A stretch of DNA of 64,000 nucleotides from Pilaira anomala (lineage: Eukaryota; Mucoromycota; Mucoromycetes; Mucorales; Mucoraceae): the NCBI GenBank assembly GCA_025716855.1, contig JAIXMQ010000058.1, forward strand, positions 1-64,000. Direction: 5' to 3'. A program made the translations under genes and the position numbers. The notes under the pieces were generated by a model. That model searched no databases, was not told the DNA's origin, and saw only the letters and a list, made by a program, of their open reading frames with translations. Below are positions 35,890-53,924 of this stretch, piece after piece. Position 1 is the first letter of the stretch; the number at the start of each line of letters is the position of its first letter.

Positions 35890-36370
35890 TTTTCTTTTAA
35901 ATTTGTTTTTGATTTGAGATGTGGGAAGACTACATCATCGTTATCACGATCGTATTCTTCGTCTAGGATTCTCCATGCGGGGACCAATATAACTTCTGTA
36001 AAAAAACAAAATTACTGATAAATATATTCATTTGGTTTGGCAGTTTTTCCTCTGTTATCCCCGTAATACTATTACAAATAAAGAAAATAATTTCCTACTA
36101 ATTCGACACATTTATCTTCAGCCTCTATTCATTCCAATTAGTATCATCATCAAATACTCCTGATCTAATATATTTTCTGGTTGGTGATGGTCAGTAAGAA
36201 TACCAAGAGTTATAAAATTTCTTGCATGTAAAGCTATAACACTTAATACGTCAAACACGGCATAGATAAGTGCCTTCGCAGGTAAAGGAAATGTTAACCA
36301 AACATAGCTATTATTTTTAAGCTGTATTTTGAAGGTATTGTTGTTGTTGTTGATATGTTGTTATTGTTGG
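35890..36370 (-). pseudogene. Decayed gene fragment of unknown family
   Basis: Minus-strand translation shows coding-like pieces in different frames: WLTFPLPAKALIYAVFDVLS then VIALHARNFITLGILTDHH (about 36310-36180). A shift to VFDDDTNWNE ending in a stop (about 36145) follows, then EAEDKCVELVGNYF (about 36125). After an AT-rich gap comes TEVILVPAWRILDEEYDRDN and VVFPHLKSKTNLKE (about 36000-35895). Amino-acid composition is far better than neighbouring noise, so this is a real former gene. It resembles the style of multi-copy Mucorales families; identity unknown. Confidence 0.55.
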
Positions 36371-37063
36371 TTCAAGCAATGTTCGTTACCTTCCCTCATA
36401 ATCCTTATTTTTTGTATTAACAACTATATTTTGAAAAGAAGAAGAAAGGGAAAAAAATTATAAATCACTTTTTTAAATGTATTATTGTTAAAAACTTTAT
36501 TGAATTAAATTAATTGCATTGATGTGCCATTATTTGGCTTCATAACAAGAAAAACATAAGTAATTTGTACTGGGTAGGTGTGCTTATAAAATTTTAGTAG
36601 TTAGATCTTCAGCTGTAGGAATTTTGGGCGATATAAATGTCTTCAGCATTATTAGACATTAATACTGCGTTATTTTAAAGTAACTTTAACTGAATTATTT
36701 ATACGTGATGATGGGAAATTCTGGAACACTTGAACATTCCCAAACATAAAGAGAAGACCAAGCCCTTCCACCAAGTTCAATCATATCAAAGACAATGATG
36801 ATAAATAAATTAAATTTATAATAAAAAACTTTATGAAAAATTGTTTTCTTTGCAGGTATGGACTTTCGAGCGGATGTAGTTTAAAAATGGTGTGCAAATA
36901 TGGTGCGCATATCTATCCCATTGTCTAAGCCCGACGAGTACAGATTAGGCGATATATGTATTGGTAGTGAGAAAGAGACTGTATGTATGTGTGAATTTAT
37001 TTATTAATGATATATTAGGGTCTAGTTATTGACTGCTATGGTCGATTAAAATTTAAAATTATA
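36371..37063. other. Intergenic region, no gene seen
   Basis: Downstream of the GTPBP gene (minus). Contains a TTG repeat near 36338-36370 at its left edge and no supported frame. Confidence 0.5.
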
Positions 37064-39104
37064 TTATGATGGTTGAGAGTTACGACGTATTAATCTAGTT
37101 ATACGACCCAAGCATTTAGATTTTCCTTGCATGAATAAGATTTGAGCCCCAATTCTCATATAACAAGGCTCATACATAAACTTAAAGGTGCATCTTCCTT
37201 GTGTCCCTGATAAAAGAGTTTCACCATCTTGTTGATTCATATCGTTATTTGCATTTGATTCTTTTTGGTCTATAGTTAAATCATCAAAGCTGGTGCTTAA
37301 CTGTTCAAACTTATCTATGAGTGTAACCGATGTCACTCTTGCATGCTGTCTTATTGAGCCACAGTTAATCATACCACAAGTACCTTTAGATACACCAGTT
37401 GCATGGAATAAAACCATTAAGTCTGCCTCGAATTCAGTATAACAGTTAGGTGAATCATTTTCTAATAGAACCATGCCTTTATGAATTTTCCAGTCAGCGT
37501 CTTTTAATCCATCCAAAGCTAACGTAGCTGTTTGGCCTGCGTGAACATAATGAACAGACATTCGATGTCGATGAATAGATATCACTTTTACCTTTATAAA
37601 TTCACCTTTGGAATTTGGTCCAAGATGATATTCACGATTGTCTTTTATATTTATACGACCTTGTCCTAATACACCGCCTACAACGATTCCAACTTCTGTA
37701 TGTATTGCAATATAATATATATATATATATATAATTAAATTAAATAGGTTCGTATATAGCATTATATAAAACAACACTTACCAGATATACTATACACTTC
37801 TTCTATTTGAAATTCAGCAGACTCTTCTAATAACTCATCATAGTCTAGCCTTGTAGGTTTTGGAAGGTAATTAAAAAACTTTAGCAAGAAATTCATATTC
37901 AAGCCAGTAACATTAGAGACCATAAAGATAGGTAATTCGGGGCCACGTCTTGCGAAATGAGAAGCACAAGTGATTAAATCGTTTTCAGTCTGTACCACAA
38001 CAGGTACTTTATTCATCCAGCGTGATTTTAAAATGGACAGTAAGGAGCTCAAGGTACGTCTTAATTGATCTGGAGAAGCTAAATCACTTTTGGTGATGAC
38101 CACAAAAACAGGTACATTCAGCATGACAGCAATTGATAAATGTTCTTTGGTCATCTCAGTGATACAACCAGCATTACCAGCGATAGCTAAACAAGCATAA
38201 TCTGGTGCATAACCCATAAAAGCAGAAATGGTAGTTCGAAGATATTTTGGATATCCACATGTGTCTAAAAAGGTAACAATCTTATGACTTGATTCACATA
38301 TTTGTTCCCAAGTACTGACATTGGTAGTGGCATAATTGATTAATTGTCCCTCTGAGTCATAACCTATAATCTCATGTGATATGGATGAACTTCTCCCAGT
38401 TTCCAACTCATGTCGATGCCGCAGTAAATTTAATCTAGCACGCCCTCTTCCATTATCTTTTACTCCGTGAGAAATATGACCTAATAAAGTAGATTTTCCT
38501 GCGCCTAATCCACCTACAAGCACAATTCTTATATCTGTGAATCTTTGTGAGTCATCGTCATTGGGTCTTTGCTGTACTAAAATTTCTGCCACTTTATAAT
38601 TTAATTTTGACGTCGTCAGAACTGGATCTAAAGTAAATTCCTTCATAATTGAAATTTCTGCTCCTAATGCTTCCGCCATTTTCCGTAACGTATGAACAGT
38701 TGAGTTCATGTCCTCTACCGTTAACCCTTTTATTGTACCATCGTCGTCAATTCCAATTTCGTATAAAGCTTCGCCGTTGCCTTCAGATAACCTAAATAAA
38801 CTTCGGCTTTAGAATGCTTAACTTTTTAAAGTGAATTATTTTTTCTTCTTCTTCTAATTACCTCCATTTCATTTGAGTTATTAAATGTTCAAGTCGTTCA
38901 ATTGAAGGGTTTATTAATTTAAGCTATTATAGATGGTTTTGAAAGTAAGTAAGAATGTTTCCTGGTATTATACTCATTGACTTTGTTTATTTTTTTTACC
39001 TTGTATTCAATATTACCTTCCCCATCGATCTCCGGAGGTAAAGCTCCATTAGGATAACACTTTGACAATAAGGAAATGCCAAACTCATTAGACTCTTTTG
39101 CCAT
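37064..39104 (-). CDS. GTPBP1/GTPBP2-type translational GTPase
   Basis: Five exons from MAKESNEFGI (39104) to TAA (37066-37064) give about 600 residues. After a 100-residue N-domain (ERLEHLITQMKWRLSEGNGE) the G domain shows G1 VGGLGAGKSTLLGHIS, then G3 TFLDTCGYPKY and G4 VITKSDLAS. EF-Tu-like domains II and III follow (VVGGVLGQGRINI, MSVHYVHAGQTATLALDG, GRCTFKFMYEPCYMRIGAQI). Animal GTPBP1/2 act on stalled ribosomes and on aminoacyl-tRNA delivery and mRNA turnover; the fungal protein probably has a similar cytosolic role. G3 is DTCG, the usual form in this family rather than DxPG. The alternative upstream Met at 39164 adds a hydrophobic AT-coded stretch and is rejected. Confidence 0.87.
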
Positions 39105-39376
39105 TGATAGGTAATTGTTTTGTAAATAGAATAAAAAGCAATTTGTTTTTTTTCGGATTTTCATGCCGGTTTTATTGTCCTGCTATTCCTTTCTGCACAA
39201 AATGATTGGACGATAGAATGAACCTCACTCGCCCAGCCCTTTTCTGTTTTTTTTTAGGTGAGGCTGATATTCGGGGTGAATGTACCATAAAAAGGGCTAT
39301 TTATTTTTTGCTTCAGCCAATTCTTTTCTTTACAAAGTTTTTCTTTTTCTTTAACATTACTGATTGACAACTCTTC

Positions 39377-40813
39377 ATGTTCTTTGCATCTTTTTTTGAA
39401 ACTTTTTTAGGCTGTTGTATACCTAGCTCTAATCTCAGTATTAATGGAAGAGCTTACCGTATTGTCAAGTTGTTAGGCGAAGGGTAAAATAAAAAACAGA
39501 CAGGTCCGTGTATTTTAAACTAAATATGTATCATATAGAGGATTCTCGTTTGTTTATTTAGCACAGGATGGGTCCGGTAACTTGTATGCTTTAAAAAAGA
39601 TTCGATGTACATTGGGTACTGAAGAAGCCGAGGCAGCTCAAAAAGAAGTAGAAATTTATCAGTTATTTTCGCATAAGAACATTATTAAATTACTGGCAAG
39701 TTCCCCCCCCCCTTTTTTTTTACAAAAAGTTCCATAGGAGCTTTTTTTTTTTAACGTCAAGTATGTATCTTTATAGGATTCTAGTACAATCACAGAATCA
39801 GATGGTAGTAAGACGATTTATATTTTCTTACCCTATTACAAGGTAAACACAAAGAAAAAAAGTTACTATAATACAAGTAATAACCGTATAAAAAATACAG
39901 AGAGGTAATTTACAAGATGCAATCAACAAAAACAATTTAAACAAGACACATTTTCCTGAATCCGATATGATGCGCATGTTTCGAGAAATTTGTGTAGCTG
40001 TCAAAGCCATGCATACATATAAAGCAAAAGGTGGGGCTCGCGTGATGTATGAGCCTAGTCAAGTAATTACAACTGAAGATGAAAATAGACAGGATGAAGC
40101 TTTATTAAGTCGTAATCCACAAGACGATTCCACAGGGGATCAAGTCGCTCCAGGAAAGCGAGGAGAAATGGTACCTTGGGCACACCGAGATATCAAACCA
40201 GGGTAAAAAAAAAAACATAAATATATTAACATAAATCGTCATCTCACCTCATTTGATTATAAGTAATGTTTTAATTGCTGATGATGGAGAAACACCCATT
40301 TTGATGGATTTTGGCTCGGCCTGTCCAGCCAGAATTCATATCTCAAATCGACAAGAAGCTTTATCACAACAAGACATTGCAGCAGAACAATGTACAATGC
40401 CTTATAGAGCGCCAGAATTGTTTGATGTAAAAACAGGTACAACGTTAGATGAAAAAGTAGATATTTGGTCGTTGGGCTGTACTCTATATGCTATGGCTTA
40501 TGGACAGTCTCCATTTGAAGTGAATTTGGATCAAGGCGGTTCCGTTGCATTAGCTGTACTGAATAATCAATACAAATTCCCTACAAAAGAAGATCATTAT
40601 TCCCATGATGTTAAAGATCTTATTCAATGGATGCTGACTACCGATCCTTTGCACCGTCCTAATATACACCAGGTAGAAAGATATAATATATATATATATA
40701 TACATGATAGTTGTAATGCCATTTACTGACTTTGTATTTCTCTTGTATAGGTTATGCAAAGAATAGATGAATTATCTAAAGAACCTGTATCATTAAATAA
40801 CGAATCCTCATAA
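39377..40813 (+). CDS. env7: Env7/STK16-family serine/threonine kinase
   Basis: Six exons (39377-39483, 39539-39695, 39777-39842, 39901-40202, 40264-40672, 40751-40813) give about 367 residues. The N-terminus carries an adjacent cysteine pair (LGCCIPSS), the palmitoylation site of yeast Env7. The glycine loop is LLGEGGFSFVYLA, the catalytic Lys is in ALKKIRC, the catalytic loop is HRDIKPGNVLI, and the Mg2+ loop is DFGSA, with MPYRAPELFD as the APE motif. A 50-residue acidic insert precedes the catalytic loop, typical of fungal members. Env7 sits on the vacuole membrane and limits vacuole fusion; STK16 acts at the Golgi. Intron 2 has a GC donor (CTG/GCAAGT), and the frame requires it. Confidence 0.9.
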
Positions 40814-41073
40814 TTGTATTTTTAATAACAAATAATAATAAAAAAGGAAAGAGAAATATAACCATATTCTCTATTTTGTATACACTATGTATTAGATAAA
40901 ATTCAGGCACGTATGAATTAATTTTTGATAAGATATGAGTACATCACAATGCATAGAATCATTATTTATTGTTATTGTGTAATTTGATAAGAATTTTTTA
41001 TTTTAGTAAATAAAAGATAAGCAAGCCTTATCTTCTAACCAGCATATAAACATAAATTGAACCGCTCTTCTAT

Positions 41074-42201
41074 TTAATGAGAGGAGGGGGAAGAAGATGA
41101 AGAGGATAATTGATACTTTGATAAATATGAAGAGGATGAGGGTGTAGGTGATGAAGAGGAAGATGATTCATGAGTAGTGTAATGGGAAGGTATAGCTTCA
41201 AATAGAGATGGTATACTTTTTTTTCCTGTTGAAGTTTTATCTATATTTGAATTGATGCCCAACATCATCAAGGAGGTTAAAAGCTTCTTTTCTGGTGGAA
41301 TATTGTTGTTATTTCCTGTTGTTGTTGTTGTTGTTGTTGTTGACTGAAGGTTCATTATGTTTATGACAGATTCAACAGATTTTAATATTTCAGTTGTTTG
41401 AGATAATAAATCAGTAATATGTTCAAGTTCTTTTTGAAGATTTGATTTACGAATTTCTAATGACTTTTTGAAATTAGCTGGTTCTAATATCATATTAGAT
41501 AATATAGAGGTAATGGAAGGTGTTTTATTATCATTTAGTGTTTCCGTATCATTGTTTGTTGATATATTGAACAACGACCTTAATGTAGATAGTAAAACAT
41601 TTTCATTAGTCTCTTTAACTGCGTCTTTTCTTTTAAGCTCATTTGTCAACATTTCACTTGCCATAGCAAGTGAAGTAGGTGGCGATAATGGTGGCAAAGA
41701 AGAGGTATAAGATGGTGAATATCTTCTTCTTTTATTGGTAGTGTTATTCGATTCTTCATTGTTCTTGTTGTTGTTGTTGTTGTTGTTGTCATTTAGTAAA
41801 CAATTATGATTTTCTGTTTTATTATGATTAGATGATGATGATGACGATGATGATGATGATGGCTGATCAGCAGGCATTATGACTGGTAATCCGTCTGGGC
41901 CCATTTTGATTGATATACTGTTAAACCTCTTACGTCTTTTAATTACTGTTCTCTTCATTGTAATAGGTCTTTGTACATTATGAAGTTTGAAATATAATCC
42001 ACATGCATTACAAATTGTATTTCCAGATTCATCTCTTCTCCATAAAGGAGTTGCCGTTGTTTGACAATTATGACATTGAACTACAGCTGGTGCCCATCTT
42101 ATATTACTATTGTGACGCCAACGACGACATTCATGACATTTATCGTCTGTATGTTGGTGTTCTGCTGGTGTTGTATTGGTGTGATTTGGAGGAGATAACA
42201 T
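41074..42201 (-). CDS. GATA-type zinc-finger transcription factor
   Basis: A single exon of about 375 codons. Residues 33-57 hold one GATA finger in CX2CX17CX2C spacing ([20 protein letters not shown]) followed by a basic tail ([12 protein letters not shown]) that contacts DNA and serves as a nuclear signal. Just before it lies a Cys/His-rich piece ([12 protein letters not shown]), a possible degenerate second finger. The middle has Asn and Ser runs. A predicted coiled coil ([20 protein letters not shown]) occurs around residues 255-285, and the end is polyserine. A finger plus C-terminal coiled coil resembles fungal siderophore/iron regulators (Sre/Sfu1) and nitrogen repressors, but the target is not known. 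An in-frame Met eight codons upstream (42225) is possible. Confidence 0.88.
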   Translation of the reverse strand: MLSPPNHTNTTPAEHQHTDDKCHECRRWRHNSNIRWAPAVVQCHNCQTTATPLWRRDESGNTICNACGLYFKLHNVQRPITMKRTVIKRRKRFNSISIKMGPDGLPVIMPADQPSSSSSSSSSSNHNKTENHNCLLNDNNNNNNNKNNEESNNTTNKRRRYSPSYTSSLPPLSPPTSLAMASEMLTNELKRKDAVKETNENVLLSTLRSLFNISTNNDTETLNDNKTPSITSILSNMILEPANFKKSLEIRKSNLQKELEHITDLLSQTTEILKSVESVINIMNLQSTTTTTTTTGNNNNIPPEKKLLTSLMMLGINSNIDKTSTGKKSIPSLFEAIPSHYTTHESSSSSSPTPSSSSYLSKYQLSSSSSSPSSH

Positions 42202-42265
42202 CTTTGAAAGAAGAGAAAGAAACAAAAAGAAAAGAAAAGAAAGAGACTGAAAAATATTTATACTT

Positions 42266-42300
<35 letters not shown>

Positions 42301-42558
42301 CCGACATTTCTTAATAAAGTTATGCTTGGTTATTAGGCGATAAGATTACACGGATCATTCAAATTAAGGCGTTATCATAATGGTTTGTAGGAAAATCCCT
42401 TCTCTATCCGCCCCCACAATTGAATTGACTGATAAAGATTGTGCAACAAATAAAACGTGTGACTTGATTCACCTTATCTTTATTCACACTCTATACGCAT
42501 TATTTTTTTATATTTTTTTTAACGTGTTTTGTTAAATATAGAACAATAACAATAACAA
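42202..42558. other. Divergent promoter region between GATA factor and carboxypeptidase homologue
   Basis: Contains an uninterrupted run of 31 A at 42268-42298 and otherwise A/T-rich DNA. No gene seen. Confidence 0.6.
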
Positions 42559-44391
42559 ATGATAAACAGAATTTTATTGATATTTATTTTATTCATGATT
42601 GAATTAGTCATTTGTATAAATCAGTATGCATTTAATTCAGTATCAAACTCAAATTTTAAAAATTATCGTGTTCGAGTGAAACAACCCACATCGTGCGAAA
42701 AAAGCATTCAAGTAAGTCAGCTTTTTTTTTTTTTTTTTTTTTTTTTTTATACTAAACTTGTAATAGTATTCTGGTTACATTGATAACCTTGTTACGAATG
42801 AGCATATTTTCTTTATTTTTCTGGAATCACGGTTTGCACCAAACACAGATCCTGTTATACTTTCGTTGAATGGTCAACTTGGTTGCTCATCTATTACAAA
42901 CTCTTGGTTTGAAACTGGGTACAGACTTCAGTCGTTTTTTTCATGCATTAATCATAAATTTCTAAATAAGGTAATTCTTGTTCTTTTTAGGTTATGCTTG
43001 GTTCAAAAGACTGGCATTGAAACCAATCCATTTAGCTTTAATAATGTTGCCAATATTCTTTATATAGATCAAGTAAAAAAAAAAACATTGAATAGAATGT
43101 AGATAAGATATGCTAACTATCATGTTTATAATAAAAGCCTAGTGATGTAGGCTTTAGTTATTCAAAAGGAAAGAAACCTTCAAACACAGAGGAAGTGACA
43201 GATAGTATTTATTGGTTTTTACAATGCTTTTTTGAAGAGTTTAAGCAATTTGCGAAAAATGATTTTCATATAGCCGGAACTTCATTCGGTAAAATATATA
43301 TATATATCTAAATAACTTTATCTTATTTTTCTCATTTTAGCTAGTCATTTTGTCCCTTCCTTGGCTACTCGTATCGTCAGAGAAAATCGTTACGCTTCTT
43401 TCACAGATAAAGTTCGAATACAATTAGTTTCAGTTATTCTTGGAAATGGTTTTATTCAGCCTCACATTCAACAACTATCAAATGTTGAATATTCTTGCGA
43501 TAATGATACCAATAAATGTAAATATGTAGAGTATTTTAAAATACTCTGTTAATCCAACATTTTTTTAAATTTAGATAAACCTATCTTTGATGAGCAAACA
43601 TGTCAAAAAATGAGAACGCACAAAAGTGAATGTGATCGTTTATCAAAAAAGTGTAATTCATGTAAACTTTCTAACTTTTATTGTAAAAGAAGATTAGAGG
43701 GACCATTCTATAAGAAGACAAGCTTAAATCCATATGATATTCGAAAGAATTGCATTCCTAATAATCATGTAGATTCATGTTATTCTGTAATACGAGACAT
43801 AGTCAATTATCTAAGCCTTCAAGATATAAAAACTGAATATGGTGTGGATTTTGATGCAGGTACATTCTCAAATTGTAACAAACATGTGAAATCGCGTTTC
43901 AAAATGAATAAGCACGAGTAATATTTACATATAACATACGTTCTTTTGTTTTCTTTCTAAATTATTGATAATATATCTCTTTTCTTTCTATATATAGTCT
44001 GGTAGATACAATGCATCATATTGAAAAACTTTTGGCTACCAAAGTTCGTATCCTTGTTTATGCAGGAGAAATGAACTGGTACAATAATTGGTACGGACAA
44101 ATAGACTGGCTTTCAAAATTAGATTGGATCGGTCAAGTTGACTTTAATGAAGCCGAAGAGAAGGATTGGTATAGTTACGTTTCGGGTCAAAAAGCTGGTT
44201 CAGTCAAGACTTATTTGAATCTTGCATTTGTGAAGGTCTATAATGCCGGATTTTATGTAAGAAATATCAAATCAATAAGTATATTTTACGAAAAATTAAT
44301 ATTTTTCTTTTTGTAGGCGATTTATGATCAACCTGCTAGTATGATTGATTTATATTCAAGATGGTTGTTAAATATCTCACTTAGTAATTAA
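42559..44391 (+). CDS. Serine carboxypeptidase (S10) homologue lacking catalytic residues
   Basis: Eight exons splice in frame from ATG 42559 to TAA 44389-44391, about 460 residues. A signal peptide (MINRILLIFILFMIELVICI) leads into the S10 alpha/beta-hydrolase fold: QYSGYIDN, FLESRFAPNTDPVILSLNG, FNNVANILYIDQPSDVGFSY. The oxyanion block reads NGQLGCSS instead of NGGPGCSS. The nucleophile elbow reads GTSFAS instead of GESYAG (Ser kept). The Asp block reads YAGEMNWYNNWYG where active enzymes have GDxDxxCNWxG. The His block reads YNAGFYAIYDQP where they have GHMVPYDQP, so the His is a Phe. The gene has good splice sites and open frames throughout, so it is probably a secreted pseudo-enzyme rather than a pseudogene. 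An intron at 43049-43137 has a clear CTAAC branch site. Confidence 0.85.
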
Positions 44392-44459
44392 TTATTAATA
44401 TTTATTTTGTAACATATTAAATAAGTTTATTCAGTAAAAATTAATTAAATGTGAAAATG

Positions 44460-45227
44460 TTATACTGAGAACATGAATACAAAACTTGCTAAAACGGTAA
44501 CCATGATAGTGATAGGTAAATAAATAAACGAATGTGCACTACTTGCACTCTTTGGGAATCTACCAGAAGATATTTGGTTATCAAGACCACCAGGTGTTTT
44601 AGGTTCAGGCATAACTATGTATATTTTTAATATTAGTTTCATTCAATAATAATAAAAAAAGAGCAAATTACATACCAGAATTAGCACCAACAATACGTAA
44701 ATTACCGGAATTACAGTGATTAGGAGCTTCTCCAAGCGTCATATAATCTATAATGAGCTAAAAAGTTAATATTTATAACTTTCGATACCACATAGATACT
44801 TGCAAGCATTGGATGGAATAAGGTTTCTAGGTAGCGTTACTGTGATTTTTCCTGTTTTTGTGTCCACATCCGAAGCAAGAACAATTGGTTTTTGATTGCT
44901 ACCATCTGACTGAACTAAATATATACTAGAAAATTTTTCTGCGTGTGAGTTTGTCCTAAAAATAAAAGATAACAATTATAATTAGCATTATCTTATCAAT
45001 TTTTATTTTTTTTGTGTTTTTTTTACCACATAATTTTCATTTCTTCTCCGGCTGTAACGATAGTATTACCGATAGGGGTTATAACTAGATAACAACAAAG
45101 AAACATGAATATCACACACAACCATTATCTTTTACTTGTTATTATTACCTATGCAATCTTCTTTAATATCATTTATAAGTGCATGGACTGCTGCAGCCAA
45201 AACAGAGATTAATAAAAGTGCCTTCAT
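44460..45227 (-). CDS. GPI-anchored Ser/Thr-rich-type cell-surface protein (Kre9/Knh1-like domain)
   Basis: Five exons give about 176 residues. A signal peptide (MKALLLISVLAAAVHA) is followed by an immunoglobulin-like beta-sandwich of the PF10342 type: VITPIGNTIVTAGEEMKIMW, then FSSIYLVQSDGSNQKPIV, then GKITVTLPRNLIP. Two extra cysteines (NACKYLC and NHC) may pair. The C-terminus has a small-residue omega site region (SSAHS) and a hydrophobic tail (FIYLPITIMVTVLASFVFMF), the signature for GPI anchoring. The family is common on fungal walls, and single members have no assigned enzyme activity. It lies tail to tail with the carboxypeptidase homologue, only 69 bp between stops. Confidence 0.8.
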
Positions 45228-45715
45228 CAAGAATAGTTTAATCGAAAGAGATGTTTATTATTTAATCAAGTTCGTGCATCATTTAATTCTCAATAAATAA
45301 TTTTGACGCAAGGAATAAACATGGAATTATAATTTAATTATATTGATTGTATATCGTTATACAGACAGTCAATTTGAAGCCTATCTCTCTACGCCACAAA
45401 TACTTCATTTTTGGCTTGAAATACATTTACACCTTCTCAAAACAAAAAACAGAACGGTATCTTTAAATTCGTAAACAGTTTTTATTGTTTTAAAAAAAAA
45501 CAACTTCGGGTTTTATTAAAGTTTAGACTTCGGTGCTTTTTGAACAATAGAATTCTTCCGGATAATACATAGGTGATACGTTTCACACTTTTATAGTCGC
45601 AATTGGTTTCTTAATTTACAAACTACCGCTCTTTTAACAGTGGTCTATTAGAATAAATATTCAAGTGCATCATATCTTACACTCTATGTAGCGCTTCAAT
45701 TGATATGATACAACA

Positions 45716-45754
<39 letters not shown>

Positions 45755-45871
45755 GTTACTCAGAAAAAGTGACAGATCAAAAAACTAAATATTTGTGTAA
45801 TGTAAATATTCCGAAAAAGTTTAAAAAAAAATGAATTTTATACAGATTATTTAAAAACAAAAATGGTATTT
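45228..45871. other. Intergenic region with TA microsatellite
   Basis: Holds the promoter of the GPI-protein gene and the 3' region of srp54. A TA repeat of about 12 units spans 45722-45745, followed by a T run. No gene seen. Confidence 0.6.
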
Positions 45872-47786
<1,915 letters not shown>

Positions 47787-48722
47787 GTTTCTATTTTTTA
47801 TGTGTAGAAGGTAAAAGAAACAACAACTGTAGAAAAAAAAATGTGTGTTTATATTTTTGGGGGAAATGATTGGGTGATTTACCAAGAAATATTTTTTTTT
47901 TGAATTTTTGTTCCACAAAATCTTTTAATTCGGCTTTTTGATACTCTCACTATGCTTTGACAAAGTGTTTAGAAGTAATTGCGACTAATCGTTTGGCTTT
48001 CAGCACGAATGCGTCTTATATTTTGACATAAGTTTGACTTATCAGAACAATATTGATTTGTATATATCACCACTTTGTATCTAGTAGGTATAGCTAAATG
48101 TAATTCTTAATATATACCAAAATCTTTGACAGCTACATAACCTGCCTGCTTTACTTTGACTAACATCAATAGTATGTACAATAATTCCGAACCTGTTTTT
48201 TAAAAACTATTGCTCTCAATGACTAATAATTCGACAAATACTAAATCACTTGCCTGCATACATATACATGTGACTTATGACTAATCAAGTCCCTTGTTAG
48301 AGTCATATTGCATCCAGCAAAGTAATTTAGTTCTGCAACTTTCCTTCTTTGAGAATTCTGTGCATGTTTATGAATTACATATGCGTGTATGTCTATCATT
48401 TTCTTAACCAAATTGACAGCAAAATTCTAAAACCTCAGCATACATGACAATTAAAAAAAACGCTACAATGTTATGCACCAGTTTACAAAACGGTACTTAT
48501 CTCTCACAATTTACATACTTACTTTTGTCGTTGGATGGTTTTCTATAGTTATTATAAGCTTAACTATGTGTTTTTGGTGTTTAGTACTGAATTAAATCAC
48601 ACTTTGTTAAAACCTCTCACACAAAAAGAAGCAGCGACTATTTCCTTAAAACATAAGAAAAAAGCTTTTTATTGGAGATTTAAATATTCCCCGTATAAAA
48701 GAATAAGAGAAATCATGATAAC
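47787..48722. other. Intergenic region, no gene seen
   Basis: Upstream of srp54 and downstream of the securin-like gene (both minus). A short frame near 48535-48726 (+) lacks any recognisable feature. Confidence 0.5.
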
Positions 48723-49836
48723 TTAATTGCATTGTAAGAAATGTTCAACATCGAATAAGTGGTTTTCAAACGGTATTTGCAAATCCTCTTGATAAGTCAT
48801 ATCCAATTCACTGTCACTTTCAAATTCAAATTCAAATTCTAAAAAAAAAAAAATTTGTATCAGCATATGCAAATATCACGAAATTAATGAAGATTTTTTA
48901 CCATCATGTTGATAAAGTTGCATTGTGAGAGCATCCAATACATCATGATCTTGAAGTGAGTTGAATTCTAACATATCTTTACTAAGTAGTCTTACAACTT
49001 CATAAGCTGATACATCTGCATAATCACTAAAGTTGGAAACATCTACTACGCAGCTAGGCTCTGGTTCATAAGGCAATTCTATTTTTGGTTACTGTTAGTT
49101 TTTTTTTCTTCAGTTTTTATCTACAAAGCATGAAAACATATTACCGATTTCTCTAGGTGGACCATATTCAACAGAGGCTGTATCATCCTTATTCGTAGTT
49201 TCAGTGGCAGCAAATGCTCTTTGAGGAATAGGTAATTCATTGTCCATAATATCAGACATCATTTCTTTTCTATCATGAACATGACTATCAAAGCTACTGA
49301 AATCAAGGTCAAGGCCCTCAGGTGCCCACTCATTTTCTATAGTATCACGATGAGTAACTCATTTTATCTCTTTCTATCTGTTTCTATTTTAGTTACCTTG
49401 TTCGACACGACGATAGGTTTTTTCAATTGTTTGTCTCTTGGGTTCAGAATAATGTTTCAAACCTATTTGATTTTTTTTAAAAATTATTGAACACATTTTA
49501 CAACAACCTACTTACCAACAGCAGATTCCGTTCTTTTAAGTGGAATCATCTTTTGTTTTTGTGAATCTAATCAAAAAATAATCAGTACATCTTCTTTTTT
49601 TTTCTTCTAAAAACAAAACAAAGTGTTTTGTATTTGCTCCTTTGCTTACTGCCTGTAACATTAGAGAGATCTTCAGATTTATTATTGTGTTTTACTTTTA
49701 AAGAAGGAGTGTTTGTCATAAAAGACTTGCTGAGACCTTCGGATCGAAATTGCTTGGCTCCTTTATTTAAAGTAGCATTATCATTTAGATCATTTTCGTC
49801 TGGCTTAGTCCTATTTCTATCTGAATTTCTGATCAT
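48723..49836 (-). CDS. Acidic disordered protein, possible securin (separase inhibitor)
   Basis: Six or more exons join in consistent phase from MIRNSDRNRTKPDENDLNDN (49836) to TAA (48725-48723), about 285 residues. The first third is basic and disordered (FRSEGLSKSFMTNTPSLK), the middle reads KRTESAVGLKHYSEPKRQ and EWAPEGLDLDFSSFD, and the last half is acidic. It carries the block SVEYGPPREIELPYEPEP at about residue 180. Securins are poorly conserved but share a basic N-terminus with degrons, an acidic C-terminus and a short E-Y/F-x-P-P/LP-type separase-binding segment. The order seen here agrees. A clear KEN box was not seen, so the call is tentative; an unrelated regulator remains possible. 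Confidence 0.45.

Positions 49837-53924
<4,088 letters not shown>

Noticed and set aside
42003..42314. Plus-strand frame opposite the GATA factor
   Set aside because: Antisense shadow of the zinc-finger exon, ends in a Lys run from the A31 tract.
48535..48726. Plus-strand frame with KHKKKAFYWRFKYSPYK
   Set aside because: No start context, splice site or recognisable family; not enough to call a gene or a transposon fragment.
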